This document shows, in pieces, positions 48,782-58,161 of a stretch of DNA of 64,000 bases. Below the pieces are notes generated by a model. That model worked only from the letters and a program-made list of their open reading frames with translations. It was not told where the DNA came from and ran no database searches. Within the stretch, counting starts at the first letter, position 1, and each line of letters opens with the position of its first letter. Position numbers and translations under genes: made by a program. Source of the DNA: an uncultured Treponema sp. (GTDB lineage Bacteria > Spirochaetota > Spirochaetia > Treponematales > Treponemataceae); NCBI GenBank assembly GCA_947166355.1, contig CAMVDX010000003.1:143675-207674 (forward strand), read 5' to 3'.

Positions 48782-51700
48782 TTAATCGAAATTTTCTTCA
48801 AAAAATTCTATGGCGGTCGAGTGGCCCTGTTCGGCTGCAAGTTCTATATACTCTTTTGCTTTTTTCAGATTTTTCTTTACTCCATAGCCATTAAAGTACA
48901 TCCAGCCTACATAGTATTGACCGTCTGCATCATCCTGGTCTGCCAGAATTTGGAACCATCTGAAAGCTTCTTCATCATTCTTGCGAATTTCGTCACCATT
49001 GAAGTACATAGCGGCTAGCTTGAACTGTGCATGCGGGTTGCCCTTTTCTGCAGATTTCTTAATGTATTTGAATCTATTGTATTTTTTGTAGGTGATTGAT
49101 ACTCCTTCATCAAAAGCATTGTCTGAAATCTGTTCACCTTCAGCAATTATAACGTCTGCCGGAAGTTCAATTTTTTTCAGTTTATAACAATCCCTAAAAG
49201 CCGAATCTTCAATCTTTGATAATGCCTTTGGAAAGTCAACTTTTTTAAGAGATTCACAACCAAGGAATGTACAGCTTCGAATTTTATAAATTGAATCAGG
49301 AATTGAAATACTTTCAAGTTTCTCACAATATTGAAAGGCATTCTGTCCTAATTCATATAAATCTTCAGGGAGGATAATAGATTTAAGACTTTTACATGAA
49401 TCAAATGCATAACTATCTATAATTTTTAGATTTTTAGAAAGTCTGATATCCTTAAGTTTTTGACATTCCTGAAATGCATTATAGTCAATCTCTGTTACAG
49501 AATCTGGAATATATATTTCTTTTAATGATGAACAATTACCAAATGTGGAACATAGAATTTTTGTGATTGAATCAGGTATAGTTACGCTTGTAATATTTTC
49601 ACAATGACTGAATGAATAACTATCAATTGTAGTAACACCAGAAGGAATTTTAATCTCCCCCTTCTTTCCATCAGGACAACAAATTAATTCGGTTCTATCT
49701 TTATTATAAAGAATTCCTTCGAAAGAAGAATAATTCGGATGATCTTCTGCAACTTCGTAAGTCTGAAGATTTGGACAAGAGTTGAATGCACAGTCATCAA
49801 ATTCTTCTAGTGTAGCCGGAATGAACACCTTCTTTAGACCAGAACAACCGCAAAAAGCATTTGGTCCCAGGGAAACAAGATTTTTAGGGAAATCGAGTTT
49901 TGTAAAACCAGTACAGTTTTCAAAAGCATTCTGCCTGATGCAGGTCAAAGAATCCGGGAAGTCAATTTTTCTGAGACTTGAGCAGCCGGAAAATGTACTG
50001 TTCTCAATTATTGATAGACCTTCTGGTAAATTGATTTCTTCGAGGCTCGAGCAACCGTTAAAGGCTCCTTCACCTATTTCAGTGACTGAATCTGGTATAA
50101 TAATTTTTTTAAGATTCTGGCAATCCTTAAATGCATAATTACCGATTTTCTTTACAGAAGCAGGAAGTCTTGTTTCTGTAAGCTCACTTAAACTGCTGTA
50201 AGCATAGTCACCTATAGAAGTAACAGTGTCTGGTATTTCAAGTTCTTTACATTCGGTTTCACCTTCTTTTAATCCACAACAATAAACAATGGTGGTTAAT
50301 TTTTTATCAAAGATGAAATTATTTTTGCATACGAAATACGGATTATCCTTTGAAATTTTTATTTCATTAAGAGAAGGACATTCTGCGAAGGCTCCTATTC
50401 CTATTTTTTTCAGGCCTGAAGGAAGTGTAAGCTTTTTGAGAGATTTACATCCGTGGAATGCTCCTTCTTCAATTTCTGTAAGATTCTTTGGTATGTTGAT
50501 AGTTTCAAGATTTTCACAGTCTGAAAATGTGTTTTGTTTTATTTTTTGTAATGTATCAGAAAGCTTAACTGTTTTTAGACTGTGGCAACTGCAAAATGCC
50601 TGCATTCCAAGCTTTGTAACATTAGGAATTATAAAATCTGATTCAAGTGCAAAACATTGATAAAAAGCAGATTCTCCGATTTCGGTTAATGATTTTGGAA
50701 TATTAATTGATGTAAGTTCAGAACAACTGTCAAATGCATTTTTCCCAATAACTTCTACGGTGTCGGGGAGAACTACATTTTTTAAGTAACTGAAATATTT
50801 AAAAGTTTCTGCAGGAACAGCTTTTAATTCGCATTCAGAAAAATCAATACTAACTGCATTATCATTATTTTCTTTTAAGGTTTTACAGATTTTGGTAAAT
50901 GAGGATTTTGTTAAATCGCCTGTAATTTTAATGTCATAAGTATGAGTCGGTAATCCTGCAAGGAAAGTGGCGGCATCTTTTGCATCAAGTTCAAATACAA
51001 TTAATAGTTTTTCATCTCGTTTTTCAATATCGTAATTAATGATTTCTTTAGCTTGCTTCTTTATTTCTTCAGACTTCTTTTTATCTTTTTTTACGCCTTT
51101 ACCAGTGAAGTACATATAGGAAAGACATAGCATTGAACTATCATCTCCGTTATTTGCAGCTCTCTCATACCAATAAAAAGCATTTTCGAAATTTTGAGGA
51201 ATTCCTAAACCTTTATAATATAATTCGCCTAATCTATGCTGTGCAATTACTTCTTCTGCATCTGCTGCTTCTTTAAAATATTTAAAAGCTTTTTTATAAT
51301 CTGGCTTTCCCTTATATCCAGTATAATATAAAACTCCAAGATTAGTTTTACCAGCTGCACATCCCAAATTTGCTGACATAGTAAAATAATGAAAGGCCTT
51401 ATCATAATTCTGTTCAATTGAAATACCCAAAAAATAACATAAACCTAATAAATTTTGATTTTCTGCATCTCCGCTGTCTGCTGATATTGTCAGCCATTTA
51501 AAAAAGTTTTCAATATCATTACGTTCATCATATATTTGTATAAGACTATTTATTGCTACAGGTTGTCCCAATTCTGCTGCCCTTATGTAATATTCAAGAG
51601 CCTTCTCTTCATCCTGCTTACAGCCGTTTCCAAACAAATAATGCCAGGCAAGTCGGGCAATTCCATCCGGGTAATTCTGAGCCGCAGAAAGCTCTGACCA

Positions 51701-51829
51701 GTAAAAGCTGTTAATGTAATCTTCCGCTTCTTTATATTTTTCACTGATATAATACTGAATTTTCGGATCATGATTTTCAGCTTCCTTTGCTAAAAGTTCG
51801 TCTAAGGTAAGGTCTTTTTCGTTGGACAT
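48782..51829 (-). CDS. Large Sel1-LRR-Sel1 repeat protein
   Basis: A 1015-residue cytoplasmic protein. Residues 1-270 are Sel1 repeats (for example NLLGLCYFLGISIEQNYDKA). A short linker domain (about 275-320, LLIVFELDAKDAATFLAGLP) recurs in the protein at 58192. Residues about 330-920 are roughly 25 LRR_5 repeats of the form LxxINIPxSxTxIGxxAFxxC. Residues 940-1015 are two more Sel1 repeats. Such proteins are protein-binding scaffolds. It follows the Sel1-LRR gene at 51844 by 14 bp. Confidence 0.85.
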   Translation of the reverse strand: MSNEKDLTLDELLAKEAENHDPKIQYYISEKYKEAEDYINSFYWSELSAAQNYPDGIARLAWHYLFGNGCKQDEEKALEYYIRAAELGQPVAINSLIQIYDERNDIENFFKWLTISADSGDAENQNLLGLCYFLGISIEQNYDKAFHYFTMSANLGCAAGKTNLGVLYYTGYKGKPDYKKAFKYFKEAADAEEVIAQHRLGELYYKGLGIPQNFENAFYWYERAANNGDDSSMLCLSYMYFTGKGVKKDKKKSEEIKKQAKEIINYDIEKRDEKLLIVFELDAKDAATFLAGLPTHTYDIKITGDLTKSSFTKICKTLKENNDNAVSIDFSECELKAVPAETFKYFSYLKNVVLPDTVEVIGKNAFDSCSELTSINIPKSLTEIGESAFYQCFALESDFIIPNVTKLGMQAFCSCHSLKTVKLSDTLQKIKQNTFSDCENLETINIPKNLTEIEEGAFHGCKSLKKLTLPSGLKKIGIGAFAECPSLNEIKISKDNPYFVCKNNFIFDKKLTTIVYCCGLKEGETECKELEIPDTVTSIGDYAYSSLSELTETRLPASVKKIGNYAFKDCQNLKKIIIPDSVTEIGEGAFNGCSSLEEINLPEGLSIIENSTFSGCSSLRKIDFPDSLTCIRQNAFENCTGFTKLDFPKNLVSLGPNAFCGCSGLKKVFIPATLEEFDDCAFNSCPNLQTYEVAEDHPNYSSFEGILYNKDRTELICCPDGKKGEIKIPSGVTTIDSYSFSHCENITSVTIPDSITKILCSTFGNCSSLKEIYIPDSVTEIDYNAFQECQKLKDIRLSKNLKIIDSYAFDSCKSLKSIILPEDLYELGQNAFQYCEKLESISIPDSIYKIRSCTFLGCESLKKVDFPKALSKIEDSAFRDCYKLKKIELPADVIIAEGEQISDNAFDEGVSITYKKYNRFKYIKKSAEKGNPHAQFKLAAMYFNGDEIRKNDEEAFRWFQILADQDDADGQYYVGWMYFNGYGVKKNLKKAKEYIELAAEQGHSTAIEFFEENFD

Positions 51830-51843
51830 AGTTTTGCTCCTTG

Positions 51844-53607
51844 TTATTTTTTGATTTCAATTTCGCCGTCTTGGCAGGTTATTGTTTTTGCGGCAACATT
51901 ATTGAAACACTTTTCGCCTAGTTTGATTTTTTCCCAGTCGGCTTTTGTGCCTTTATAGATTATTTTTTTGAGTGCAGTATTGTCCCAATTATTATAATTG
52001 AAAGCTTCTGCACCAATTTCTTTTAAAGATAAAGGTAACTTTATGGATTTAATATGGTTGCAAAAACTAAAACATTCTGCACTGATTGTTTCAATTCCTT
52101 CTGGAATAGTTATTTTCGAAATACACGCTCCTGAAAAAGCTCCTATTTCAATTTTCTTTAATTTTTTTGGAAGGACTATTTGATCTGCCCCGCAACAACT
52201 AAAAGCATACATTCCAATTGTTTCAACGCTCGCTGGAACTTTTATTGTTCCTTTCAATTCCTCGTCGTCATCATCAAACGAAATAAGTGTTTTGCCGTCT
52301 TCAGAAAGCAACAGTCCATCTTCGTATTCTATTTCTGGAGCATGTTCTTCGTATTCGCTTTCGAAATCTGAAAAATCATCATCAAACTCTTCATCGTCTT
52401 CATCTTCGCTGCCGTACTTTACTGCCATGTTTTCCCAGATTTTTGCAGTTTTAGAGTCTCCTGCAATTTCATCAAAATATTTAGCAAGTAAACTCATAGC
52501 GGTTGCATCTTCTTTTACAGCGGCAAGGAAAGCATTTTTCAGGAATTCATTTTTAACATCTTCAACAGTTTTAAGTTGATTTTTGTTTTTCATTAATTTG
52601 ATAAAAAGAATTGCTGCAGCACCAGTCTGTCCTTCCGTGTTTCCTAATTCCGCGGCCTGTTTATAATACTTAAGAGCAGTTGCAAGATTCTTTTTAACAC
52701 CAGTTCCTTCAAAATACATTCGGGCAAGATTTATAAGAGCTTCTTCGTTATCCTGTTTAGCGGCATCTTTATAAAACTTTATTGCATCTGCGTATTTTTC
52801 ACAAAACTCCATAAGTTTTCCCATAGCCGCCATAGCACCAACATCGCCGTCTACTGCAAGTTTAACAAAATCATCCAGAGAGATTTCTTCGCTTTTTTCC
52901 TCATCTTCTGAATTTTCATCATCATCGTATTCGCTTTTTGGTAAATCTTTGCGCAGCTCACGATATACAGGAGAATCACTAAAATAAAAAAGTTCACCAT
53001 TACCTGAATATTTCTTTAAACGTGCATACTGAACCGAAAAATCTTCGCCCGGAAACATTTCATTACAGATTTTTTCTAGTTCTTCTTTTGTAATATAAGT
53101 TGCGTATTCTAAAGAATAATCTTCTCTTGGCTTTTTATATTTAGAAATAATCTTTTCATATTTTTCAGTTAATTCATCAATTTCTTTTATGGAGCTTCCA
53201 TCTCCTGGTGTAAATGAATATTCTGCCGGAAAAAAATATCGGCATAAATCATCTGTATGAATATAATCACCTTCATCTACATAGTAAACCTTATATGAAA
53301 CTCGCGGACAATAATATTGAATCAAAAGATCAAGAAGTTTGATAAATGAACAGGAGTATGCTGCATAGTTTTCTATTTGAATTGCAAAGGTGTAGACTGC
53401 GCCCATGAATCCTTTTTTGATATTAGATATGTTCTCTGTTCTCGGGTCTCCACAAAACTCAATTTCATAAAGCTCATCTTTAGTGTAACGACCGCCAGTT
53501 TTTTCAGCTAAATCATCGTAGTCTATATCTTTAAGCTTTTTTCTTAATATCTGTAAATCTTCTTTTGTTCCAAAAAATTTGTAGGTTTCCCAACACATAC
53601 TAGACAT
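51844..53607 (-). CDS. Sel1 and LRR repeat protein with unknown N-terminal domain
   Basis: A 587-residue protein. Residues 1-235 form an alpha/beta domain that is not recognised (begins SSMCWETYKFFGTKEDLQIL). Residues about 260-395 are Sel1-like repeats (ALINLARMYFEGTGVKKNLA). An acidic linker (EDEDDEEFDDDFSDFE) precedes four LRR_5 repeats (SVETIGMYAFSCCGADQIVL) and a terminal IKKIIYKGTKADWEKIKLG segment typical of BspA proteins. It is followed by the larger Sel1-LRR gene 14 bp on. Both probably belong to the operon of promoter copy 11. Confidence 0.8.
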   Translation of the reverse strand: MSSMCWETYKFFGTKEDLQILRKKLKDIDYDDLAEKTGGRYTKDELYEIEFCGDPRTENISNIKKGFMGAVYTFAIQIENYAAYSCSFIKLLDLLIQYYCPRVSYKVYYVDEGDYIHTDDLCRYFFPAEYSFTPGDGSSIKEIDELTEKYEKIISKYKKPREDYSLEYATYITKEELEKICNEMFPGEDFSVQYARLKKYSGNGELFYFSDSPVYRELRKDLPKSEYDDDENSEDEEKSEEISLDDFVKLAVDGDVGAMAAMGKLMEFCEKYADAIKFYKDAAKQDNEEALINLARMYFEGTGVKKNLATALKYYKQAAELGNTEGQTGAAAILFIKLMKNKNQLKTVEDVKNEFLKNAFLAAVKEDATAMSLLAKYFDEIAGDSKTAKIWENMAVKYGSEDEDDEEFDDDFSDFESEYEEHAPEIEYEDGLLLSEDGKTLISFDDDDEELKGTIKVPASVETIGMYAFSCCGADQIVLPKKLKKIEIGAFSGACISKITIPEGIETISAECFSFCNHIKSIKLPLSLKEIGAEAFNYNNWDNTALKKIIYKGTKADWEKIKLGEKCFNNVAAKTITCQDGEIEIKK

Positions 53608-53643
53608 ATTTTTTTCTCCTAAATATATATATTTAGTTATTGT

Positions 53644-53820
53644 TTAATCATTTGATTTAATTGCAAATAAAAAACCGAAAACGATGCCTACACATAATGA
53701 GCCAGATGGAATATCAGATCTGGAATCCATCCAGGTATAATCAAAAAATATAGTTGCTAAAACAGCAGTAGCAATTGTTCCAACGATTGCCAAAATTAAC
53801 CATCTTTTAAAGAAATTCAT
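53644..53820 (-). CDS. Tiny membrane protein, paralogue C
   Basis: A 58-residue protein beginning MNFFKRWLILAIVGTIATAV, with two hydrophobic helices and the loop FFDYTWMDSRSDIPSGSL. It is closely related to 48524-48703. A GGAGG site lies before the ATG, and promoter copy 11 lies 47 bp upstream. It heads the operon with the two Sel1-LRR genes downstream. Confidence 0.7.
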   Translation of the reverse strand: MNFFKRWLILAIVGTIATAVLATIFFDYTWMDSRSDIPSGSLCVGIVFGFLFAIKSND

Positions 53821-53853
53821 ATTCTCCTCCTAATTAATGATTATTTTATAATT

Positions 53854-54252
53854 CTATTTTTCATCTGAGCAGGGTGCAATTTTGCTTATATGAAAAACCC
53901 CGTCTTTCATTGTGCCTTCTGCGGTGATTTCTTTACCTTCAAATTGTTTGAGTGTGGAGTTTTCAAAGGGATTGGAGTTTTCGAGGTAGAGGGGAATCAG
54001 TAATTCATCGCCATCAGGAGAGATTCCCCGGTCAAGCCAGGGAATGACATTATTGTCAGATTGGAGAATGACAGAAATGTCAGATTGTGGAATGACATTT
54101 GTGTCGGTCAGCTTTAAGAACGGAAAGTTTCCTTCGCTTTTGGAGCCTTCGTTCATCAACTTAAAAATTACTGTGCCTTGCAGTTTGAGAACTGAGTCGC
54201 CCGACTCGCACGAGCTGGCTTCTTTTTCATTGATTTCTTTTTCTTCTGTCAT
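53854..54252 (-). CDS. Small protein coupled to the caspase-like gene, with repeat insertion
   Basis: A 132-residue cytoplasmic protein whose start overlaps the stop of the C25-like gene (ATGA). The pattern KLQGTVIFKLMNEGSK at the start and FEGKEITAEGTMKDGVFHI at the end looks like a split OB or small beta-barrel fold. In between, residues about 50-77 (NVIPQSDISVILQSDNNVIP, then WLDRGIS) are translated palindromic repeat DNA, family C. Its last codons (IAPCSDEK) include promoter copy 11. Function unknown; an accessory of the protease is likely from coupling. Confidence 0.55.
   Translation of the reverse strand: MTEEKEINEKEASSCESGDSVLKLQGTVIFKLMNEGSKSEGNFPFLKLTDTNVIPQSDISVILQSDNNVIPWLDRGISPDGDELLIPLYLENSNPFENSTLKQFEGKEITAEGTMKDGVFHISKIAPCSDEK
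53867..53880 (-). promoter_or_regulatory. TTGCACCCTG promoter element, copy 11
   Basis: ATTGCACCCTGCTC on the minus strand, with TATAAA at spacing 23. It lies inside the coding end of the 53854-54252 gene and 47 bp before the tiny membrane protein start at 53820. Confidence 0.6.
54023..54048. repeat. Palindromic repeat family C inside a coding region
   Basis: ATTCCCCGGTCAAGCCAGGG followed by AATGACA is an inverted repeat (ATTCCC/GGGAAT) read in frame as VIPWLDRGI. Shorter related pieces (GGAATGACA) follow at 54055-54115. Confidence 0.6.
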
Positions 54253-55856
54253 TTTGATTCAAGCTCCTTTTTGATTTTTCCGGATTTGTCAAAATAGATT
54301 TTTACGACACGATTAATCTGCGAAGCTGCCCCTGCTCCATTTTCTTTTTTGTAGATTGAATGGAAAAGATTTGTGCCTTCAATTTTGTAAGTGGTCGGCA
54401 TGCAGCCGCGCAAATCTGCGTAGTGCTCGTAGACATGCTCATTAATTTCGGAAGTGATTTTTTCGTCAACCTGGGCAAGGCTCTGGCGCACTGCTTTTTT
54501 GATGTCGGGAAGTTCAACTTCTAATGAAGTTAAGAAAGATGATTTTTGAGGAGAGGCTTTATATGAAGAAGTGAAAGAGCCGGCAGATGCTGATGAAGTA
54601 CCCGCACTTCCCGCCCCCGCTGAACCTTCTGAACTTTTCGCAAAGTCTCCGATCCTCAAAGCAGGATCTCCAAATAAGTTAAACTCTGCAATTGTCTTAA
54701 TTTCTACATCAGTAAAATCCTCTGATTCTTTTACAACACGTCGTATTCCTGCAATATGGGAATCTCCGGCAGTCTCACCATTTTTTATATGCTTAAGATA
54801 TTCGCCAATCATAAAGTCGGCGCAGTTACCTTCTGGCTCTGGTGTGCCGTAGGCAATCCTACTTGAGCCCAAAAGTGAAAGACAGCCAGACTGCATTGCC
54901 CTTGTCAGAATGCTTTGATTTTCGTTCAGGTTACCGCAGAAGTTTGCACCGTAACAGGCTTCAACACCAATGATATAAGGCGCGCTAAGTACAGAAAGTG
55001 ATTCCGGCTGAACGGCTTCGGGGTAAGAGTCCTCTTCCTGTCCGTACCAGTATTTTGTTTTGTCACTGCCGTGAAGATTAAACATCAAAAGATTAGCATC
55101 TCGTGGAATAAAATTTTCTACAGTAGAAACGGTTACTGCCGGCGAAGAGTCTGGCAAAGAGTTTTCGGCTTTTGTGTTAGTCGCAACTTTCTGATATTCA
55201 AAATCAGTTTCCCTCTTCCAGATTTTTGCGGAGAGTCCGTAAGGTTTAATCGAGCTGAAGGCGCCGGAGCTTTTCATGGCATTTCTAAAATATGAAGCAA
55301 ACTTTTCAAAGCTTTCGCCCTGATAAGAAACAAGCCTTCCTACCCGCAGCATTTTTCTGGCAGAAAATTCAAAGCCGTCAAAAGGAGATTTGGTCGTCAA
55401 AGTTGAATAAGGCAAATCAGAAGAAATTGTCTGGTCGCCGTCGTCACTTTGATTTTGAAATTCCATAGTTGGAATTACATCTTCGTTTCCAAGAATAAAA
55501 ACATATTTGAGGTTTGAAGTTCTGTTGTTTTGTGAGATTGCTTTGATTACAGCTTCAAGGTCAGGATTTGCAAGATCAATAAGAGAATATGAAACTCCAT
55601 TGGCAAGAAAGAAAGCTGTATAGTCAGAAATCAAACTGCTAAGATTTTCTTTCGAACTTCCAAGCTGATTTGCAAGAACCGCAAGATCTGTTACAATCAC
55701 GCCATTTTCTTTGAGTCCATATAGCTGATGTTGTGGCTCGGTATGAGCAGAAGCAAGAGACGCTGTAGAAAGATTTTCCTGAGGAACCGGAGTCCCGCAG
55801 TTTTCGCAGAATCTTGCTCCCGGTTCCAGCTGTGCGCCGCACTCTTCACAAAACAT
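54249..55856 (-). CDS. Zinc-ribbon C25 (gingipain/caspase-like) protease homologue
   Basis: A 535-residue protein. Residues 3-21 are a zinc ribbon (CEECGAQL..CENCGTPVP). Residues about 55-410 are a caspase-hemoglobinase fold of the C25 type: YVFILGNEDVIPT, SSDLPYSTLT, LRVGRLVS, then the probable catalytic histidine in MFNLHGSD (residue 262) and cysteine in GVEACYGANF (residue 301), closing with FNLFGDPALRIGD. There is no signal peptide, so unlike gingipains it acts inside the cell. The C-terminal 120 residues are helical. It is coupled with the 132-residue gene after it and follows the SPFH gene. Confidence 0.75.
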   Translation of the reverse strand: MFCEECGAQLEPGARFCENCGTPVPQENLSTASLASAHTEPQHQLYGLKENGVIVTDLAVLANQLGSSKENLSSLISDYTAFFLANGVSYSLIDLANPDLEAVIKAISQNNRTSNLKYVFILGNEDVIPTMEFQNQSDDGDQTISSDLPYSTLTTKSPFDGFEFSARKMLRVGRLVSYQGESFEKFASYFRNAMKSSGAFSSIKPYGLSAKIWKRETDFEYQKVATNTKAENSLPDSSPAVTVSTVENFIPRDANLLMFNLHGSDKTKYWYGQEEDSYPEAVQPESLSVLSAPYIIGVEACYGANFCGNLNENQSILTRAMQSGCLSLLGSSRIAYGTPEPEGNCADFMIGEYLKHIKNGETAGDSHIAGIRRVVKESEDFTDVEIKTIAEFNLFGDPALRIGDFAKSSEGSAGAGSAGTSSASAGSFTSSYKASPQKSSFLTSLEVELPDIKKAVRQSLAQVDEKITSEINEHVYEHYADLRGCMPTTYKIEGTNLFHSIYKKENGAGAASQINRVVKIYFDKSGKIKKELESK

Positions 55857-55882
55857 ATTTTTCTCCTGAAAAAATTATCCGC

Positions 55883-55942
55883 GTCACCCCGAACTTGTTT
55901 CGGGGTCTCATTCACAAGATTCCGAAACAAGTTCGGAATGAC
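55883..55942. repeat. Palindromic repeat, family B
   Basis: GTCACCCCGAACTTGTTTCG..GGGTCT pairs with TCCGAAACAAGTTCGGAATG..AC, between the SPFH stop and the C25-like start. Confidence 0.85.
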
Positions 55943-55947
55943 AGTGC

Positions 55948-58116
55948 CTACAGTGATGTGCCGCAGTTTTCGCAGAAGATTGCGCCGTCGGCATATGGAG
56001 TGCCGCAGCCTGGGCAAACATGAGCTGATTTTGCGCTGGTGGTTTCGACAGGCTCAACCACCGGACTTCCAGCAGTTCTCTGCACAACTGTATTAGGATT
56101 TTTCAAGGCACCCGCTACAGAAGAAACTGCATTATTTACACCGCCTGCAAAACGATTCATCTCAGCATCTTTAGCGGCCATCATGTTCTGCTGATTCTGG
56201 GCATTCATTCCCATTCCTGCAACAGCCATGTCGCGCATCATCTGCATCTGCTGCTGCATAAAGGCCTGCATGTCTGCACTCTGTTTCATTGCCATTTGAG
56301 CAGTTTTGTCATTTGCGGCTGCGGCAGCTTCGGCCTTAAACTTTTCTGCCATTGCGGCTGCGGCTTCAGGAGTAATATCAGGGTTAGCGGCAACTATCTG
56401 TTCAGCAGTCATGTTCTGGAACATTCTGCGCATTTCTTCTTCGTGCTGAATCTTCTGCGCATTTGCTTCCATCTGGCGCTCATGTTCTGCCTGCTCGCGT
56501 TCATTTCTGATTGCCTGAGCCTGTCGCAGAAGTTCCAGCTGAGTAAGCTGCTCCTGCTTATCCATTTCCATTTCTTTCTGGCGGCGTTCGTCTTCGTAAG
56601 CAGCCTGCATGCGCTGGCGTTCAAGCTCATTCTGAATACGCTGATTACCAACTTCAATTTCCCATTGAAGTCTCTGGCGGTCCAGTTCTTTTTCATTAGA
56701 AAGAGTTGCAAGATTCAAAGCCTGCTCATAAGACAAATCACGAAGGGCTGCATTCTGTTCTACCTGGGCGCGAACATTATCAAGCTCTTCTTCGCGAAGC
56801 ATGCCGCTCTTTTCAAATACAGCCATTGCCGCATCAATTTCATCCTGAGTTTTGGCTTCGCGGATAAGGCGTTGAGCTTCAAGCATTTGGCTGAACTTTA
56901 AGCGTTCATCCTCATTAAGCTCGCGATCCTGGTCAATCTTATCCATTGCGGCCTGAAAATCAACCTGACTTCTGGCTTCGCGCAATTCCTGTGCATTGTT
57001 TTCATCCTGAAGACGATTAAGGAAGCTGTTGCGTTTTGTAAGTTCTGTTAGTTCAAGCTCACTTATGTAAAGCTCTTCCTGCATTTTGCGGATTCTTTCA
57101 AGCTCTTCATTCTGTGCCGTTAATGAAATAATCTTGCTTACATCAAAATATGAATAGATTGAAGCAACCTGAGTTTTGAGGGCAGCAAGCAAAGCATCCT
57201 GAGCGCCAGCCAGATTATCTGCCGGGAACGAAGCCAGAGCAGAATTCAAAACATTTTTAATAACCGGTTCAAACTGATTTTTTACAGATTCAAAAGAAAC
57301 AAATGTTTTGTCCAGCAGCATTGAAGCATAAAAATCATTTATGTTAGAAACGCGACAGAGAATGTGAAGTCCAACTTCGCTGCGAACTCCTGAAGTTGCA
57401 ACATCCTTTACGCTGAAGACAAGCGGGAACTCTGTTGAGCGAACGAGAACTACGCTGACGTTCTGAACATTAGAAGGAAACTGAGGAGTTGAACGGAAGA
57501 AGTTTCTGATGTTATTGAAGAAGGCGGCAACGCGACCCTGTTTTTTCTCTTCGGTATCATCTTTAAAAGAAACATCCGGGAAAGACTTAAACTCATACTT
57601 ACCCGCATCAAGCTGAGCAGAAATTTTACCATTAATAAAGAAAAGTGCCTTTACGCCTTCCTGAATCACAAGACCTTTTACGCGGCCATAGCTTGCAATT
57701 TCGCGTGAGTCAATCTTAAGCCCAAGCTGGCCTGTCAAAATATTCCACTGAATAAAAGAAGACTGCTTTTCGATGTCAGCCTTGTTTGCAGCTGATGCCG
57801 AAGCAGCGTTTGCCTGATCTGCATTCTGAGCTACCGGAAATTTGTATCCGCAGCCAGAACAGAATTTTGCCTCGTCTTTAAGTTCCTTCCCACAATTAGG
57901 ACATTTTTTCATTTTATTTCCTCCGTTTACATTCTGTGCAGCAAGACCCGCATCAGAACTTTTTGTTAGTCTTTCTATCTGATAATCTCTGAAAAAGATA
58001 TAAAAATTTTTGTTACAATAATGACAAGTCTTCCCCTCACTACCCCCGGCCACAGGCTGAATATAATAAGTCCATCCCTGCATACAGTAAGGACAAACAA
58101 TCATCCGTTGTTCCAT
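55948..58116 (-). CDS. SPFH/band-7 protein with three zinc ribbons
   Basis: A 722-residue protein. Zinc ribbons lie near residues 8-36 (CPYC..CHYC), 72-90 (CPNC..CSGC) and at the C-terminus (CPGC..CENC). Residues about 115-340 form a virion-core/SPFH-like domain (GLVIQEGVKALFFINGKIS, VSVVLVRSTEFPLVFSVKDV), followed by about 280 residues of coiled coil. Such proteins form membrane-associated rings. The segment SPVVEPVETT before the last ribbon is a translated family D repeat. It is the first gene after promoter copy 12, followed by the C25-like gene. Confidence 0.8.
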   Translation of the reverse strand: MEQRMIVCPYCMQGWTYYIQPVAGGSEGKTCHYCNKNFYIFFRDYQIERLTKSSDAGLAAQNVNGGNKMKKCPNCGKELKDEAKFCSGCGYKFPVAQNADQANAASASAANKADIEKQSSFIQWNILTGQLGLKIDSREIASYGRVKGLVIQEGVKALFFINGKISAQLDAGKYEFKSFPDVSFKDDTEEKKQGRVAAFFNNIRNFFRSTPQFPSNVQNVSVVLVRSTEFPLVFSVKDVATSGVRSEVGLHILCRVSNINDFYASMLLDKTFVSFESVKNQFEPVIKNVLNSALASFPADNLAGAQDALLAALKTQVASIYSYFDVSKIISLTAQNEELERIRKMQEELYISELELTELTKRNSFLNRLQDENNAQELREARSQVDFQAAMDKIDQDRELNEDERLKFSQMLEAQRLIREAKTQDEIDAAMAVFEKSGMLREEELDNVRAQVEQNAALRDLSYEQALNLATLSNEKELDRQRLQWEIEVGNQRIQNELERQRMQAAYEDERRQKEMEMDKQEQLTQLELLRQAQAIRNEREQAEHERQMEANAQKIQHEEEMRRMFQNMTAEQIVAANPDITPEAAAAMAEKFKAEAAAAANDKTAQMAMKQSADMQAFMQQQMQMMRDMAVAGMGMNAQNQQNMMAAKDAEMNRFAGGVNNAVSSVAGALKNPNTVVQRTAGSPVVEPVETTSAKSAHVCPGCGTPYADGAIFCENCGTSL
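56038..56062. repeat. Palindromic repeat family D inside a coding region
   Basis: GGTGGTTTCGACAGGCTCAA followed by CCACC is an inverted repeat read on the minus strand as VVEPVETT. It lies just before the last zinc ribbon of the SPFH protein. Confidence 0.7.
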
Positions 58117-58161
58117 GTCTCAAAACTCCTTTTTCCTATATTTAATTTGCATCGCCGGATT

